Below, piece by piece: positions 54,911 through 64,000 of a stretch of DNA of 64,000 nt. The notes under the pieces are model-generated. The model made no database searches. It saw only the letters and a program-made list of their open reading frames with translations, and was not told the origin of the DNA. This DNA is from Mycobacterium sp. 1081908.1 (GTDB taxonomy: Bacteria > Actinomycetota > Actinomycetes > Mycobacteriales > Mycobacteriaceae). The translations under genes and the position numbers were made by a program. The stretch spans positions 1-64,000 of the forward strand of contig NZ_LZLY01000022.1 of NCBI RefSeq assembly GCF_001673535.1, read 5' to 3'. Position 1 is the stretch's first letter. Each line of letters begins with the position of its first letter.

Positions 54911-56044
54911 ATGGTGAACCCCATGAAGCCTTTTCGAATCGACGTTGCCGACGATGTTCTCGACGATCTGCGCGCGCGCCTGGCGCGCACTCGCTGGCCG
55001 GAGGCCGAATCCGTCGACGACTGGAGCCAGGGCATTCCGCTGGCGTACACGCGCGAGCTCGCCGACTACTGGGCCAACAAATACGACTGGCGGTCCCGGG
55101 AGGCCGCGCTCAACCGCTTCGATCAGTTCGTCACCGAAATCGACGGCCTGGACATCCATTTCGTCCACCAGCGTTCGCCGCACGACGGCGCCTTCCCGCT
55201 GCTGATCACCCACGGCTGGCCGGGCTCGATCGTGGAGTTCCACAAGGTGATCGAGCCGCTGACCAATCCCGCGTCCGGGCGCGCCGAAGACGCGTTCCAC
55301 GTCGTGTGCCCGTCGCTTCCCGGGTACGGCTTCTCCGGCAAGCCCACCCGCACCGGGTGGGGCGTCGAGAGGATCGCCGAGGCGTGGGAGACGTTGATGC
55401 TGGGCCTGGGCCACGACCGCTACGGCGCCCAGGGCGGCGACTGGGGCGCTGCCGTCACCACGCAGATCGGCCGAAACGGCGGGCACTGCGCGGGCATCCA
55501 CCTGAACATGCCCATCGGCCGGCCCACCAAGGAGGCGCTGGCCGATCCGACGCCGGAGGAGCAACGCGCGCTGGCGTCGATGGCCGAGCACCGCGAGTGG
55601 GGCACCGGCTATTCCAAGCAGCAGTCCACCCGGCCGCAGACGCTCGGTTACGGGCTGGTGGATTCCCCGGTGGGGCAGCTGGCATGGATCGTCGAGAAAT
55701 TCTGGGCGTGGGCCGATTGCGACGGGCACCCCGAGAACGTGTTCAGCCGCGACGAGCTGCTGGACAACGTGATGATGTACTGGGTGACCGGCAGCGGCGC
55801 GTCGTCGGCCCGGTTGTACTGGGAAAGCTTCCGGGTCTTCGGCCGGATGAACGACCGGGTCGAATTGCCCACCGGCGTCAGCGCTTTCCCGGCCGAGCTG
55901 CTGAAGGCGCCACGAAGCTGGTGCGAGCCCGCCTACAACATCACGCACTGGACCGACATGCCGCGCGGCGGGCATTTCGCCGCGTTCGAACAGCCGGAGC
56001 TGTTCGTGGACGACGTGCGCGCATTCTTCGCGACGGTGCGCTAG
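54911..56044 (+). CDS. epoxide hydrolase (EHN-domain type)
   Basis: The 377-residue enzyme has an N-terminal EHN domain ([22 protein letters not shown]) and an alpha/beta-hydrolase core: HGWPGS (101-106) with the oxyanion region, nucleophile Asp177 in QGGDWGA, and the catalytic His in [12 protein letters not shown] near the C-terminus. Juvenile-hormone/microsomal-like epoxide hydrolases of this type open lipid or xenobiotic epoxides to diols. Mycobacteria carry several. It shares a CTAG stop overlap with the convergent DUF2236 gene. The start could be either ATG 54911 or 54923. Confidence 0.9.
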   Translation: MVNPMKPFRIDVADDVLDDLRARLARTRWPEAESVDDWSQGIPLAYTRELADYWANKYDWRSREAALNRFDQFVTEIDGLDIHFVHQRSPHDGAFPLLITHGWPGSIVEFHKVIEPLTNPASGRAEDAFHVVCPSLPGYGFSGKPTRTGWGVERIAEAWETLMLGLGHDRYGAQGGDWGAAVTTQIGRNGGHCAGIHLNMPIGRPTKEALADPTPEEQRALASMAEHREWGTGYSKQQSTRPQTLGYGLVDSPVGQLAWIVEKFWAWADCDGHPENVFSRDELLDNVMMYWVTGSGASSARLYWESFRVFGRMNDRVELPTGVSAFPAELLKAPRSWCEPAYNITHWTDMPRGGHFAAFEQPELFVDDVRAFFATVR

Positions 56045-56856
56045 ACGATGCGCCGGCCGCGGCGCGCCCGAATGCGCATGTCCCACAGGTAAAGCTGATA
56101 GCCGAAGATCCACGCCCGGTGCGGGATCAGCCGGTCCGCCAGGCGCAGCCCGCTCAGCAGCCATTCGAACCGGCGCTGCTGGGCCGGCGACCAGTCCAGC
56201 TCCATCATCGCCCGGAACTCCGGGGCCAAGAATCCCGTCGTCGCGAACCGGTTGAACGGTCCGCCCAGCGCGCGCAGCGGCAGCGGCAGGAACGCCATCG
56301 AGGCCACGCCGTGCAGGTGCTCCCGCACCGGCGGGTCGATGTGCAGTTCGTCGAGGGAGCGCTTCCAGTATTCGTCGAAGGCGGCGAGGTCCGGCGGCCA
56401 CATGCGCTCGGGCACCTGCAGCGTGGTGCCCAGCCGTTTCGCGTCGCGATAGACGGATTCCGCGCTGGCCTCGTCCAGCGGGCCGTGCAAGAACTGGTGC
56501 TGGTCGACGAAGTATCGGTACAGGCAGGCGGCCACCCACAGCTGCAGCTTGGGGTCGAAAGCGTTGTAGGACACCGGACTTGACGGCGTCGAGCGAACCT
56601 GCCGGTGCGCGACGTCCACGGCGTTGCGGATCAGGGCGCGGTCGGACTCGGTCCCGATGGCCGCGACGGCCAGGTAGGTGCCGGTGGTGCGCGCCCGCTT
56701 GAACGGGTGCTTGTAGAGGTTGCCGCTGTCCACCGGGCTTTCCAGCACGCCATAGCCGACGCCGGGCAGGGACAGCTGCATGATCACGTTCGCGGCGGGC
56801 AGCAACATCGCCGCCGGGTTCAGCAGATCGGCGACCCGGGTCGCGGGCCGCTTCAT
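56041..56856 (-). CDS. oxygenase MpaB-type DUF2236 protein (Rv2237-like)
   Basis: The 271-residue protein has the DUF2236 pattern: [23 protein letters not shown] near the start, [17 protein letters not shown], and [21 protein letters not shown] with the His residues proposed to bind heme b. Relatives include the latex-clearing protein and the fungal MpaB oxygenase, which cleave carbon-carbon double bonds. Substrate is unknown. Rv2237 is in the same place next to the small membrane protein and cobD, so this marks the return to conserved gene order. Confidence 0.85.
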   Translation of the reverse strand: MKRPATRVADLLNPAAMLLPAANVIMQLSLPGVGYGVLESPVDSGNLYKHPFKRARTTGTYLAVAAIGTESDRALIRNAVDVAHRQVRSTPSSPVSYNAFDPKLQLWVAACLYRYFVDQHQFLHGPLDEASAESVYRDAKRLGTTLQVPERMWPPDLAAFDEYWKRSLDELHIDPPVREHLHGVASMAFLPLPLRALGGPFNRFATTGFLAPEFRAMMELDWSPAQQRRFEWLLSGLRLADRLIPHRAWIFGYQLYLWDMRIRARRGRRIV

Positions 56857-56932
56857 CCCGGATTACCCCTCATGGAGTCGAGTACACCACGGCAAACCGT
56901 TATTTCCGCCGAAAAATGGGCAGACCTGCAGG

Positions 56933-57061
56933 ATGAGTACTCAACCTGGTAACCCGAGCCGGCCGCTGCCGCGCGCGCCGGCCGATCCCGACGCTTTGCT
57001 GTGGTGGGTGGTCGGCCTGCTGATCGTCGTGGTGATCGTGGCGGCCATTTTGGCCATCTAG
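56933..57061 (+). CDS. 42-residue single-pass membrane protein (Rv2237A-like)
   Basis: From ATG 56933 the peptide MSTQPGNPSRPLPRAPADPD is followed by LLWWVVGLLIVVVIVAAILA, one transmembrane helix at the C-terminus. The stop lies 42 bp before cobD, so the two are likely co-transcribed. AGGATG before the start is weak. A protein of this size exists between the DUF2236 and cobD genes in other mycobacteria as I recall. Function unknown. Confidence 0.7.
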   Translation: MSTQPGNPSRPLPRAPADPDALLWWVVGLLIVVVIVAAILAI

Positions 57062-57103
57062 CGTCGCCGAGCCCGGCCGCGGCGGGTGTGAGACGCTGCC
57101 CGG

Positions 57104-58117
57104 GTGCGTGCGACTCGGGCCCGAACCGCGGGCGTGCTGGCCGGCTACCTGGCCGACCTCGCGCTGAGCGACCCCGAACGGGGCCATCCGGTCGCGCTGT
57201 TCGGCCGGGCGGCCGCGGCGCTGGAGGGCGTCACCTACCGCGACGCCAAGGGCGCCGGCGCGCTACACGTGAGCCTGCTGGTCGGCGCGGTGACGCTGGT
57301 GGGCGCGGCCGCCTCCCGCTGGGGAGGGCTGTGGGCCACCGCCGCGGCGACCTGGATCTGTCTGGGCGGAACGTCGTTGGCGCGCACCGGCCGGGAAATG
57401 TCGGGGCTATTGGAAGGCGGCGACGTCGAGGCCGGCCGACGGCTGCTGCCGTCGCTGTGCGGGCGCGATCCGGCCCGCCTGGATGCCACCGGCCTGACGC
57501 GCGCGGCGCTCGAATCGGTCGCGGAGAACACCTCGGACGCCCAAGTGGCGCCGCTGCTGTGGGCGACGGTGGGTGGGGCGCCCGCGGTGCTGGCATACCG
57601 CGGCGTCAACACGCTGGATTCGATGATCGGGCACCGCTCGCCGCGCTACCTCCGATTCGGTTGGGCCGCAGCGCGATTGGACGACGCGGCCAACTACATC
57701 CCGGCCCGCGTGACCGCGGCGCTGGTGGTGCTGTGCGCACCGTTGGTCTCCGGATCACCGTCCGGTGCGTGGCGGGCCTGGCGCGCTGACGCGGCGCGGC
57801 ATCCCAGCCCCAACGCCGGGGTGGTCGAGGCCGCCTTCGCGGGGGCGCTGGGCGTTCGGCTCGGCGGTCCGACGCAGTACCGCCACGAGCTGCAGATCCG
57901 GCCCACGCTCGGGGACGGGCGGCCACCCGAGGTGGCAGACCTGCGCCGCGCGGTGGCGCTGTCGCGGGCCGTGCAGGCCGCCGCGGTATTGCTGATCGCG
58001 TTGGGTGTGCGCTCACGGCGTCGAGTGTGTATCGGTGGCTTTGCGAGTGCGTGGGGGGCGAGAAATCCGCGTTTTTCCCGCCGTCAGTTCACACTGAAGG
58101 CCGTCAGTTCACACTGA
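57104..58117 (+). CDS. cobD: adenosylcobinamide-phosphate synthase CobD
   Basis: The 337-residue integral membrane enzyme attaches the aminopropanol arm to adenosylcobyric acid in cobalamin synthesis. It has several hydrophobic helices and CobD motifs such as SVAENTSDAQVAPLLW, YRGVNTLDSMIGHRSPRY and RDAARHPSPNAGVVEAAFAG-like sequence. The last 30 or so residues (RRRVCIGGFASAWGARNPRFSRRQF) have no CobD character; they run into the tandem repeat at 58081-58120, so an ancestral stop seems to have been lost, extending the protein beyond the 313 residues I recall. Confidence 0.92.
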   Translation: MRATRARTAGVLAGYLADLALSDPERGHPVALFGRAAAALEGVTYRDAKGAGALHVSLLVGAVTLVGAAASRWGGLWATAAATWICLGGTSLARTGREMSGLLEGGDVEAGRRLLPSLCGRDPARLDATGLTRAALESVAENTSDAQVAPLLWATVGGAPAVLAYRGVNTLDSMIGHRSPRYLRFGWAAARLDDAANYIPARVTAALVVLCAPLVSGSPSGAWRAWRADAARHPSPNAGVVEAAFAGALGVRLGGPTQYRHELQIRPTLGDGRPPEVADLRRAVALSRAVQAAAVLLIALGVRSRRRVCIGGFASAWGARNPRFSRRQFTLKAVSSH

Positions 58118-58120
58118 AGG
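58081..58120. repeat. tandem 20-bp repeat at the cobD 3' end
   Basis: ccgtcagttcacactgaagg occurs twice in direct tandem (58081-58100 and 58101-58120). Each copy contains the small stem TCAGT/ACTGA with loop TCAC. The cobD stop (TGA 58115-58117) lies in the second copy; the SURF1 stop begins at 58123 on the other strand. The repeats form the whole interval between the two convergent genes and could act as a weak bidirectional terminator. Confidence 0.75.
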
Positions 58121-58122
58121 GC

Positions 58123-58932
58123 CTACCGCCGCCGGCCGTAGCGGTCGGCGAGCTTGTCCTCGACGGTCACCGGCGTGGCGGCGCTTTGTTGTTTTTCCCG
58201 TCGGCGCACCCGCAGCTCGGAGTAGACGAAGTAGCCCAGCCCGATGGGCGCGAGGATGCCGAACGAGATCCACTGGATGCCGTAGGACAGGAACGGCCCC
58301 GCGTCGAGGTGCGGCACGCCGATCACGCCCAGTCCGCCGGGCTGGTTGTCGACCAATTGCAGATAGGACCCGGCCAGCGGCACCTTCGTCAACGCCGAGA
58401 CCTGTGCGGTGCTGATCGAATACACCTGCTGCACACCGTCTCTGACGAAAGGATCCTTGCCCGTCACGGTGGGCTCGGAATCGCGCAGCCGTGCCGTGAT
58501 CGTCACCGTCTCGGCCGGCGGGCGGGGGATCGGGGGGACGTGCGATCCCGGCTCGGGCCGCACGTAGCCCCGATCGACCAGCACGGTGGGGCCGTCGTCG
58601 ACGACGAAGGGCGCCAGCACCTCGAACGCCTGATCCCCCTCGACCACCCGCAGGCGGGCCAGCACCTGCACGTCGGGCAGGAAGTGCCCGGTCGCCGTCA
58701 CCCGGCGCCACTGCGCGCCGGACGCCGACGAATCCTGCTGGGGCAGCAGGGTTTTCAGTGCGACGGGCGGGGTGTTGAGGGAGTACTCGATCTGGTGATT
58801 CTCCCGCGATGTCCGGGTGTTCTTTCCCAGCTGCCACGGCGCGAGCACCATGAAGCACAAGTAGGTGAAGGCGATCACCACGAGCGCCAGGGCGATCCAG
58901 CCCGGCCGCAGCAGAAACGCCAAGCGTCGCAT
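58123..58932 (-). CDS. SURF1-family cytochrome oxidase biogenesis protein (Rv2235-like)
   Basis: The 269-residue protein has membrane helices at each end (about 11-33 and 212-235) and an intervening SURF1 domain with WQLGKNTRTSREN, GRVTATGHFLPD-type and VLVDRGYV motifs. SURF1 proteins help insert heme a into cytochrome aa3 oxidase. It is downstream of ptpA with no gap and is probably co-transcribed with ptkA and ptpA. Confidence 0.9.
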   Translation of the reverse strand: MRRLAFLLRPGWIALALVVIAFTYLCFMVLAPWQLGKNTRTSRENHQIEYSLNTPPVALKTLLPQQDSSASGAQWRRVTATGHFLPDVQVLARLRVVEGDQAFEVLAPFVVDDGPTVLVDRGYVRPEPGSHVPPIPRPPAETVTITARLRDSEPTVTGKDPFVRDGVQQVYSISTAQVSALTKVPLAGSYLQLVDNQPGGLGVIGVPHLDAGPFLSYGIQWISFGILAPIGLGYFVYSELRVRRREKQQSAATPVTVEDKLADRYGRRR

Positions 58933-59424
58933 CTAGGCGTGCCCGTTTTCCGCGAGCCGTTCGTCGACCCAGGCGTGCAGGCCGGGCAGGGCGGCCTCGA
59001 TGACGGTGAAGACGTCCTCGAAGTCGTCGTGGTCGCCGTAGTAGGGATCCTCGACGTCGAGGGCGTGCGCGCCCGAGCGCGGGTCGAACGACCGCAGCAT
59101 CCGGATCCGGTCTTCCTCGACGCCGAGCTGGCGCAGCATCCGAACGTGATTGCGGCCGAGAGCCACCACCAGGTCGGCGGCGAGGTGATCGTCGTTCAGC
59201 TGCGCGGCGCAGTGGGCGGTGGGATAGCCGTGGGAATGCAGCACGCGGGTGGCCCTGTCGTCGGCGCAACTGCCGACGTGCCAGTTGCCGGTGCCCGCGC
59301 TGGTCACGCGGACCGCGTCGCTGAGGCCGCGCCGCTGCAGCTGGTCGGCGAACATCTTCTCGGCCATCGGGGAACGGCAGATGTTGCCGGTGCACACGAA
59401 GGTGACGTGCAGACGCTCAGACAC
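58933..59424 (-). CDS. ptpA: low-molecular-weight protein tyrosine phosphatase PtpA
   Basis: The 163-residue phosphatase has the active-site loop VCTGNICRSP with Cys11 and Arg17, and the general-acid Asp in DVEDPYYGD. In M. tuberculosis PtpA is secreted into macrophages, where it blocks phagosome acidification. It matches Rv2234 in length. The GTG start overlaps the end of the ptkA gene by 8 bp, so it is translated with its cognate kinase-like partner. Confidence 0.95.
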   Translation of the reverse strand: MSERLHVTFVCTGNICRSPMAEKMFADQLQRRGLSDAVRVTSAGTGNWHVGSCADDRATRVLHSHGYPTAHCAAQLNDDHLAADLVVALGRNHVRMLRQLGVEEDRIRMLRSFDPRSGAHALDVEDPYYGDHDDFEDVFTVIEAALPGLHAWVDERLAENGHA

Positions 59425-60079
59425 CGAGGGCCCTCCGCAACTCCTGGACGGTCGCGGCGTGCGTCACGCCGGTCAGGGTGAATCCGTCGTGAAAGTCGTC
59501 GCGCCCGTAACCCCAACCGACCACCACCGTGTCGATTCCGTGCGCGGCCGCGCCGTGCACGTCGTGGCTACGGTCGCCGACCATCAGCACGCGTTCGGGC
59601 AGCGGCTGCAGCTGTTCGAGGGCGTGGGCCAGCACCTCCTCCTTGGTCTTGCGCGAGCCGTCGGGGGCCGCGCCGGCGATCACCTCGAAATACCCGTCCA
59701 GCCCGAAATGGGCGAGGATGCGCCGCGCCGTCGGTTCCAGCTTGGAGGTGGCCACGGCCAGCCGGACATCGGCGGCGCGCAGGTCGGCCAGTAGGGGCTC
59801 GATGCCGTCGAACAGCGTGTTCATCGCCCAGCCCCGGGCGCCGTACTCGGCGCGGAAGGCCGTGATCGCGTCGTCCGCGGAGTCGCCGAACATCGACCGG
59901 AAGGTGTCGTCCATCGGCGGACCGACGATCTGCGCGGCCAGGTCGCCCGCGGGCACGGCCGCCCCGACGTGGGTCAGCGCGTGCAGGAAGCTGGCCACGA
60001 TCCCCTCCGCCGAGTCGGTCAGCGTGCCGTCGAGGTCGAAGATCACCAGCTGCGGTGCGTCCGCGATAGTGCCCGTCAC
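59417..60079 (-). CDS. ptkA: HAD-superfamily protein PtkA (protein tyrosine kinase of PtpA), short form
   Basis: The 220-residue HAD has the nucleophile motif FDLDGTLTDS (Asp15 and Asp17), a ATSKLEP Ser/Thr motif II and VGDRSHD motif IV. Rv2232 (PtkA) in M. tuberculosis phosphorylates PtpA on tyrosines. I recall Rv2232 as about 291 residues with a disordered N-terminal region of about 80. Here the frame has no room for it: upstream of the GTG there are ten sense codons without a start and then TAA (60110-60112 on this strand), and cobC begins at 60137. It overlaps ptpA by 8 bp. Confidence 0.85.
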   Translation of the reverse strand: MTGTIADAPQLVIFDLDGTLTDSAEGIVASFLHALTHVGAAVPAGDLAAQIVGPPMDDTFRSMFGDSADDAITAFRAEYGARGWAMNTLFDGIEPLLADLRAADVRLAVATSKLEPTARRILAHFGLDGYFEVIAGAAPDGSRKTKEEVLAHALEQLQPLPERVLMVGDRSHDVHGAAAHGIDTVVVGWGYGRDDFHDGFTLTGVTHAATVQELRRALGV

Positions 60080-60136
60080 CTCTTCATTGTCCCGGATGGC
60101 CGCACGCGCTTACGGCGGCCCACTAGTGTTTCTCGG

Positions 60137-61168
60137 ATGGCGACTCTGAACCCGAGCCCGCCAGCGGCGGCGCGCTATCACGGCGATCAGGCCGTGGCGC
60201 CCGGGATGCTCGATTTCGCCGTCAACGTCCGGCACGCGCGGCCGCCGGAGTGGCTGCTGCGCCGGCTGGCCGCGCGGCTGCCCGACCTGGCGCGCTACCC
60301 GGGGCCGCCCGACGTGCACCGGGCGCAGGACGCGGCCGCCGAGCGACACGGCCGCAGCCGCGACGAGGTGCTGCCGCTGGCCGGTGCGGCCGAGGGCTTC
60401 GCGTTGCTGCCCAACCTGCGCCCGGCGCGCGCGGCGATCGTGGCGCCGTCGTTCACCGAGCCGGCCGTGGCGTTGGGCGCGGCCGGGGTGCCGGTTCGGC
60501 ACGTGGTCCTGGGGGCGCCATTCCGCCTGGACGGCGCGCGGGTGCCCGACGACGCCGACCTCGTCGTGGTGGGCAACCCGACGAATCCCACCTCGGTGTT
60601 GCACACCCGCGAACAGCTGCTCGCACTGCGTCGGCCCGGCCGGATCCTGGTGGTCGACGAGGCGTTCGCCGACGCGGTTCCCGGTGAGCCGGAATCGCTG
60701 GCGGGTGACTCGCTGCCCGACGTGCTGGTGCTGCGCAGCCTGACCAAGACGTGGGCGCTGGCCGGCCTGCGTGTCGGCTACGCCCTGGGCGCGCCGGAGC
60801 TGTTGGCGCGGCTGACCGCGCGGCGCGCGCACTGGCCGGTGGGGACCCTGCAGCTGACGGCCATCGCGGAATGCTGCGACCCGCGGGCCGTCGCCGAGGC
60901 GGCGGCCGGCGCGCTGCGATTGGCCGAGCTGCGCGACGAGATGGCGGCCGGGCTGGCATCCGTGGGCGCCGACGTGGTGGACGGCCGCGGCCCGTTCGTC
61001 CTGTTCCGCATGCCAGACGCCGCTCGGATACGAACGGGCTTGGAGCGCAAGGGGATTGCCGTTCGCCGGTGCGACACCTTCGTCGGCCTGGACGACCGGT
61101 ACCTGCGGGCGGCGGTGCGACGGGACTGGCCGCTGCTGGTCCAGGCCATCGCGGAGGTGGTCCGGTGA
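60137..61168 (+). CDS. cobC: PLP-dependent aminotransferase-fold CobC (Rv2231c-like)
   Basis: The 343-residue fold-type I enzyme has the PLP-binding Lys in [17 protein letters not shown] and the NPTNPT and VVDEAFAD motifs. It resembles histidinol-phosphate aminotransferase and the threonine-phosphate decarboxylase CobD/CobC that supplies aminopropanol phosphate for the cobalamin nucleotide loop. This fits its place near cobD and the alpha-ribazole phosphatase-like fusion. Which reaction it performs is inferred. The ATG at 60137 is chosen over longer extensions. Its stop overlaps the next gene (GTGA). Confidence 0.87.
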   Translation: MATLNPSPPAAARYHGDQAVAPGMLDFAVNVRHARPPEWLLRRLAARLPDLARYPGPPDVHRAQDAAAERHGRSRDEVLPLAGAAEGFALLPNLRPARAAIVAPSFTEPAVALGAAGVPVRHVVLGAPFRLDGARVPDDADLVVVGNPTNPTSVLHTREQLLALRRPGRILVVDEAFADAVPGEPESLAGDSLPDVLVLRSLTKTWALAGLRVGYALGAPELLARLTARRAHWPVGTLQLTAIAECCDPRAVAEAAAGALRLAELRDEMAAGLASVGADVVDGRGPFVLFRMPDAARIRTGLERKGIAVRRCDTFVGLDDRYLRAAVRRDWPLLVQAIAEVVR

Positions 61169-62304
61169 GCGTGCGACTGGCCGACGTGATCGAGGTGCTC
61201 GACGAGGCGTACCCGCCGCATCTCGCCCAATCGTGGGACTCGGTCGGCCTGGTGTGCGGCGACCCCGACGACGCACTGGACTCGGTGACCGTCGCCGTCG
61301 ACGCGACACCGGCCGTCGTCGACGAGGTTCCCGACGGCGCGCTGCTGCTGGCCCATCACCCGTTGCTGCTGCGCGGGGTCGACACCGTGGCGGCCAGCAC
61401 GCCGAAGGGCGCGCTCGTGCACCGCCTGATCCGCACCGGGCGGTCGCTGTTCACCGCGCACACCAACGCCGACTCCGCGTCGCCGGGGGTGTCCGACGCG
61501 CTGGCCGACGCCCTCGGGCTCACCGTCGAGGCCGCGCTCGAACCGCTCGCGGCGGCGGGCGATCTCGACAAGTGGGTCGTGTACGTGCCCCGCGAAAACG
61601 CCGAGGCGGTGCAGCAGGCCGTGTTCGGGGCCGGCGCCGGCCACATCGGCGACTATTCGCATTGCAGCTGGAGCGTGAGCGGCATCGGGCAGTTCCTGCC
61701 GCACGAGGGGGCCTCGCCGGCGATCGGCAGCGTCGGCTCCGTCGAACGGGTGCCCGAAGACCGGTTCGAGGTCGTCGCACCGTCGCGCGCCCGGGCAGCG
61801 GTGCTGGCGGCGATGCGCGGCGCCCATCCCTACGAGGAGCCCGCGTTCGACATCTTCGCGCTGGTGCCTCCGCCCGGCGACGCCGGGCTGGGCCGCATCG
61901 GCACGCTGGCCCGGCCGGAACCGCTGCGCAGCTTCGTGTCCCGCGTCGACGCCGCGCTGCCGCCGACCACGTGGGGCGTGCGCGCGTCGGGCGACCCCGA
62001 CGCGCCCGTGTCGCGGGTCGCCGTCTGCGGGGGCGCCGGGGATTCGCTGCTGGCCGCCGCGGCCGGCGCCGACGTGCACGCCTATGTCACCGCCGATCTG
62101 CGGCATCACCCGGCCGACGAGCATCGCCGGGCCTCGAACGTGGCCCTGGTCGACGTGGCGCACTGGGCGAGCGAATTCCCGTGGTGCGAGCAGGCCGCCG
62201 GCATTTTGCGGTCCCGCTTCGGAGAGGCGCTGCCCGTTCGGGTGTGCACCATCCGCACCGATCCATGGGATCTTGGCGCGAGGGAGGGAAGGCATGAAAG
62301 CTGA
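61165..62304 (+). CDS. NIF3-family protein (Rv2230c-like)
   Basis: The 379-residue protein has the two NIF3 halves: an N-terminal [31 protein letters not shown] block with metal-binding His, a central insert of the YqfO/CutA-like type ([21 protein letters not shown] through [12 protein letters not shown]), and a C-terminal [28 protein letters not shown] block with further metal ligands. The family is widespread; functions proposed include GTP cyclohydrolase-like metal enzymes. It is the second gene of a cobC-NIF3-zinc ribbon-RNase HI operon. Confidence 0.93.
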   Translation: MSVRLADVIEVLDEAYPPHLAQSWDSVGLVCGDPDDALDSVTVAVDATPAVVDEVPDGALLLAHHPLLLRGVDTVAASTPKGALVHRLIRTGRSLFTAHTNADSASPGVSDALADALGLTVEAALEPLAAAGDLDKWVVYVPRENAEAVQQAVFGAGAGHIGDYSHCSWSVSGIGQFLPHEGASPAIGSVGSVERVPEDRFEVVAPSRARAAVLAAMRGAHPYEEPAFDIFALVPPPGDAGLGRIGTLARPEPLRSFVSRVDAALPPTTWGVRASGDPDAPVSRVAVCGGAGDSLLAAAAGADVHAYVTADLRHHPADEHRRASNVALVDVAHWASEFPWCEQAAGILRSRFGEALPVRVCTIRTDPWDLGAREGRHES

Positions 62305-63031
62305 GGTCGCACAGCAACTTTCACTACTCGAATTGTCGAAGCTGGATGCTGAGCTGTCCCGCATCGCGCACCAGGCCTCCCACCTGCCCCAGCAGGACGC
62401 CGTCGAGCGGATCCGGGCCGACCACAACGCCGCCGCCGACCGGCTGGGCGCGCTGCGAATCGCCCTGGAAGACCTGGACGCCCAGGTGTCGCGGTTCGAG
62501 TCGGAGATCGAGGCGGTGCGCCAACGCGAAGACCGGGACCGCTCGATGCTCAAATCCGGTGCGACGGACGCCAAGCAACTGTCGGATCTCCAGCACGAGC
62601 TCGAGACCCTGCTTAGGCGTCAAACCAGCCTCGAGGATTCGCTGCTGGAGGTGATGGAGCGACGCGAGGAGCTGCAGGCCCAGCTGCTCGACGAGCAGCG
62701 CGCGGTCGAGGCGCTGCAGTCCGAACTCGCGGACGCCCAGGAGGCCCTCGACGCCGCGGTCGCCGAGATCGACGAGGCCCGCCAGGCTCGTTCGTCGCGC
62801 CGCGAAACACTGTCCGCGGAACTGGATCCCGCCTTGTCCGCCGTGTACGAGCGGCAGCGCGCCAGGGGAGGGCCGGGGGCCGGGCCGTTGCTAGGGCATC
62901 GGTGCGGCGCCTGCCGGATCGAGATCGGCCGCGGTGAACTGTCCCGCATCTCGGCCGCCCCCGAGGACGAGCTGGTGCGGTGCCCGGAATGCGGCGCGAT
63001 CCTGTTGCGGGTCAAGGGGTTCGATCAGTGA
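62294..63031 (+). CDS. coiled-coil protein with C-terminal zinc ribbon (Rv2229c-like)
   Basis: The 245-residue protein has about 190 residues of heptad-repeat coiled coil and a C-terminal C4 zinc ribbon ([10 protein letters not shown] and [11 protein letters not shown]). The DUF164/CT398 family has this design in many bacteria and may act in nucleic acid or flagellar/secretion contexts, but no function is settled. The start overlaps the NIF3 gene by 11 bp and its stop overlaps the RNase HI fusion by 4 bp (GTGA). Confidence 0.92.
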   Translation: MKAEVAQQLSLLELSKLDAELSRIAHQASHLPQQDAVERIRADHNAAADRLGALRIALEDLDAQVSRFESEIEAVRQREDRDRSMLKSGATDAKQLSDLQHELETLLRRQTSLEDSLLEVMERREELQAQLLDEQRAVEALQSELADAQEALDAAVAEIDEARQARSSRRETLSAELDPALSAVYERQRARGGPGAGPLLGHRCGACRIEIGRGELSRISAAPEDELVRCPECGAILLRVKGFDQ

Positions 63032-64000
63032 AGGTCGTCGTCGAAGCCGACGGAGGGTCGCGCGGCAACCCGGGACCGGCCGGATACGGCGCGGTGGTCC
63101 GCACCGCGGACCGTTCGACGGTGCTGGCCGAGAGCAAGCAGGCCATCGGCGTGGCGACCAACAATGTCGCCGAATACCGAGGGCTGATCGCCGGTTTGGA
63201 CGACGCCCTGCAGATGGGCGCCACCGAAGTCGAGGCCTTTTTGGACTCCAAGCTGGTCGTCGAGCAGATGTCCGGGCGGTGGAAGGTCAAGCATCCCGAC
63301 CTGATCGAGCTGCACGCGCAGGCCCGAAAGCTGGCGTCGCGGTTCGACCGGGTCTCGTATGCCTGGGTGCCGCGGGCCCGCAACTCGCACGCCGATCGGC
63401 TGGCCAACGAGGCGATGGACGCCGCGGCCGATATCGACGAACCGGCCGAACCAGCGAAAAGCATTGCGGCCGAGGCCAAGACGTCGCCCGGCTGGACCGG
63501 GGCGCGGGGCACACCGACCCGGCTGCTGTTGCTTCGGCACGGGCAGACGGAACTGTCGGCGGAACGCCGCTACTCGGGGCGCGGCAACCCGGCGCTGACC
63601 GACGTGGGGCGCCGGCAGGCCGGGGCTGCGGCGCGATACGTGGCGGAGCGCGGCGGCATCGCTGCGGTGATCTCCTCGCCGTTGCAGCGGGCCTACGACA
63701 CCGCGGCGGCGGCGGCCAAGGCGCTCGGGCTGGACGTCACCGTGGACGACGACTTGATCGAGACGGATTTCGGGGCGTGGGAGGGGCTGACGTTCGCCGA
63801 AGCGGCCGAACGTGATCCGGAACTGCACCGGCGGTGGCTGCGCGACACCAGCACGACGCCGCCGGGCGGCGAAAGCTTCGACGCCGTGCTCGATCGGGTG
63901 CTTCGCGTGCGCGAGCGGATCGTCGAGGCACACCAGGGCGCGACGGTGCTGGTGGTCTCCCACGTGACGCCGATCAAGATGCTGCTGCGGCTGGCGCTGG
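63028..64000 (+). CDS. RNase HI/histidine-phosphatase fusion (Rv2228c-like), 3' end outside window
   Basis: The frame is open from GTG 63028 to the window end (324 codons). An N-terminal RNase HI domain has the acidic active site: Asp8 (ADGGSRGNPGP), Glu49 (NNVAEYRG), Asp73 (FLDSKLVVEQ) and Asp123 (NSHADRLANEA). After a linker, a histidine-phosphatase domain starts at RLLLLRHGQTE (Arg170-His171-Gly172) and continues to VLVVSHVTPIK. In M. tuberculosis Rv2228c degrades RNA in RNA/DNA hybrids, and the second domain is similar to alpha-ribazole phosphatase, the last cobalamin step. This fits its place with cobC and cobD. Confidence 0.93.
   Translation, partial: MKVVVEADGGSRGNPGPAGYGAVVRTADRSTVLAESKQAIGVATNNVAEYRGLIAGLDDALQMGATEVEAFLDSKLVVEQMSGRWKVKHPDLIELHAQARKLASRFDRVSYAWVPRARNSHADRLANEAMDAAADIDEPAEPAKSIAAEAKTSPGWTGARGTPTRLLLLRHGQTELSAERRYSGRGNPALTDVGRRQAGAAARYVAERGGIAAVISSPLQRAYDTAAAAAKALGLDVTVDDDLIETDFGAWEGLTFAEAAERDPELHRRWLRDTSTTPPGGESFDAVLDRVLRVRERIVEAHQGATVLVVSHVTPIKMLLRLAL

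Overview
The window is high-GC actinobacterial DNA with GTG and TTG starts, many 4-bp stop/start overlaps and a run of genes diagnostic of slow-growing Mycobacterium: CYP124, MscR, the FAS-II block fabD-acpM-kasA-kasB-accD6 with MabR, AceE, AhpE, a PE protein, PtpA/PtkA and a fused RNase HI/phosphatase. Gene order follows M. tuberculosis H37Rv from about Rv2273 down to Rv2228c as I remember it, with local replacements. It looks like a member of, or close to, the M. avium complex; species is not resolved.

Layout. 0-6 kb: the 3' end of an unrecognised gene, a TetR/enoyl-CoA hydratase pair under a perfect palindrome, a ClpX-type zinc finger/HTH protein with twin palindromes, a Tat-exported peptidoglycan amidase, a cutinase, two DUF202 membrane proteins, a HAD hydrolase and a lipoprotein. 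6-19 kb: cyp124, an MmpS-like exported protein, a dehydrogenase, an Hsp70-like membrane protein, a SABATH-type methyltransferase, an SDR, an uninterrupted second Lnt homologue with Ser for the catalytic Cys, a TetR with two HTH-like segments, an ICMT-like methyltransferase and a PE protein. 19-22.6 kb: a MarR/DoxX/membrane protein/multicopper oxidase set with palindromes before two of its units. 22.6-35.8 kb: thiol detoxification (MscR and a metallo-beta-lactamase-fold partner), then glycerolipid genes (diacylglycerol kinase, alkyl-DHAP-synthase-like flavoprotein, glpD1), a flavin hydroxylase, an internally shortened SGNH hydrolase and a TetR/methyltransferase pair. 35.8-47.3 kb: mycolate FAS-II genes, mabR, aceE, ahpE and tRNA-Val.

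47.3-54.9 kb is accessory. Directly after tRNA-Val lies a decayed LuxR/AAA regulator. Two exported paralogues follow, then an imperfect direct repeat of the tRNA 3' end (22 of 24 positions), a truncated formylglycine-generating-enzyme remnant, an intact LuxR/AAA relative of the decayed gene and a DivIVA-like coiled coil. The tRNA repeat suggests an old integration. From 56 kb the conserved order resumes: a DUF2236 protein, a 42-aa membrane protein, cobD, SURF1, ptpA/ptkA, cobC, a NIF3 protein, a coiled-coil zinc-ribbon protein and the RNase HI/phosphatase fusion, which runs off the window.

Most genes are recognisable mycobacterial core genes. The points that seem less ordinary are the zinc-finger/HTH protein with twin palindromes, the tRNA-Val island with its decayed/intact regulator pair, the MarR-MCO unit, the Lnt homologue lacking its nucleophile, and several regulator/palindrome pairs. 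H37Rv correspondences and family facts come from memory; no search was run.
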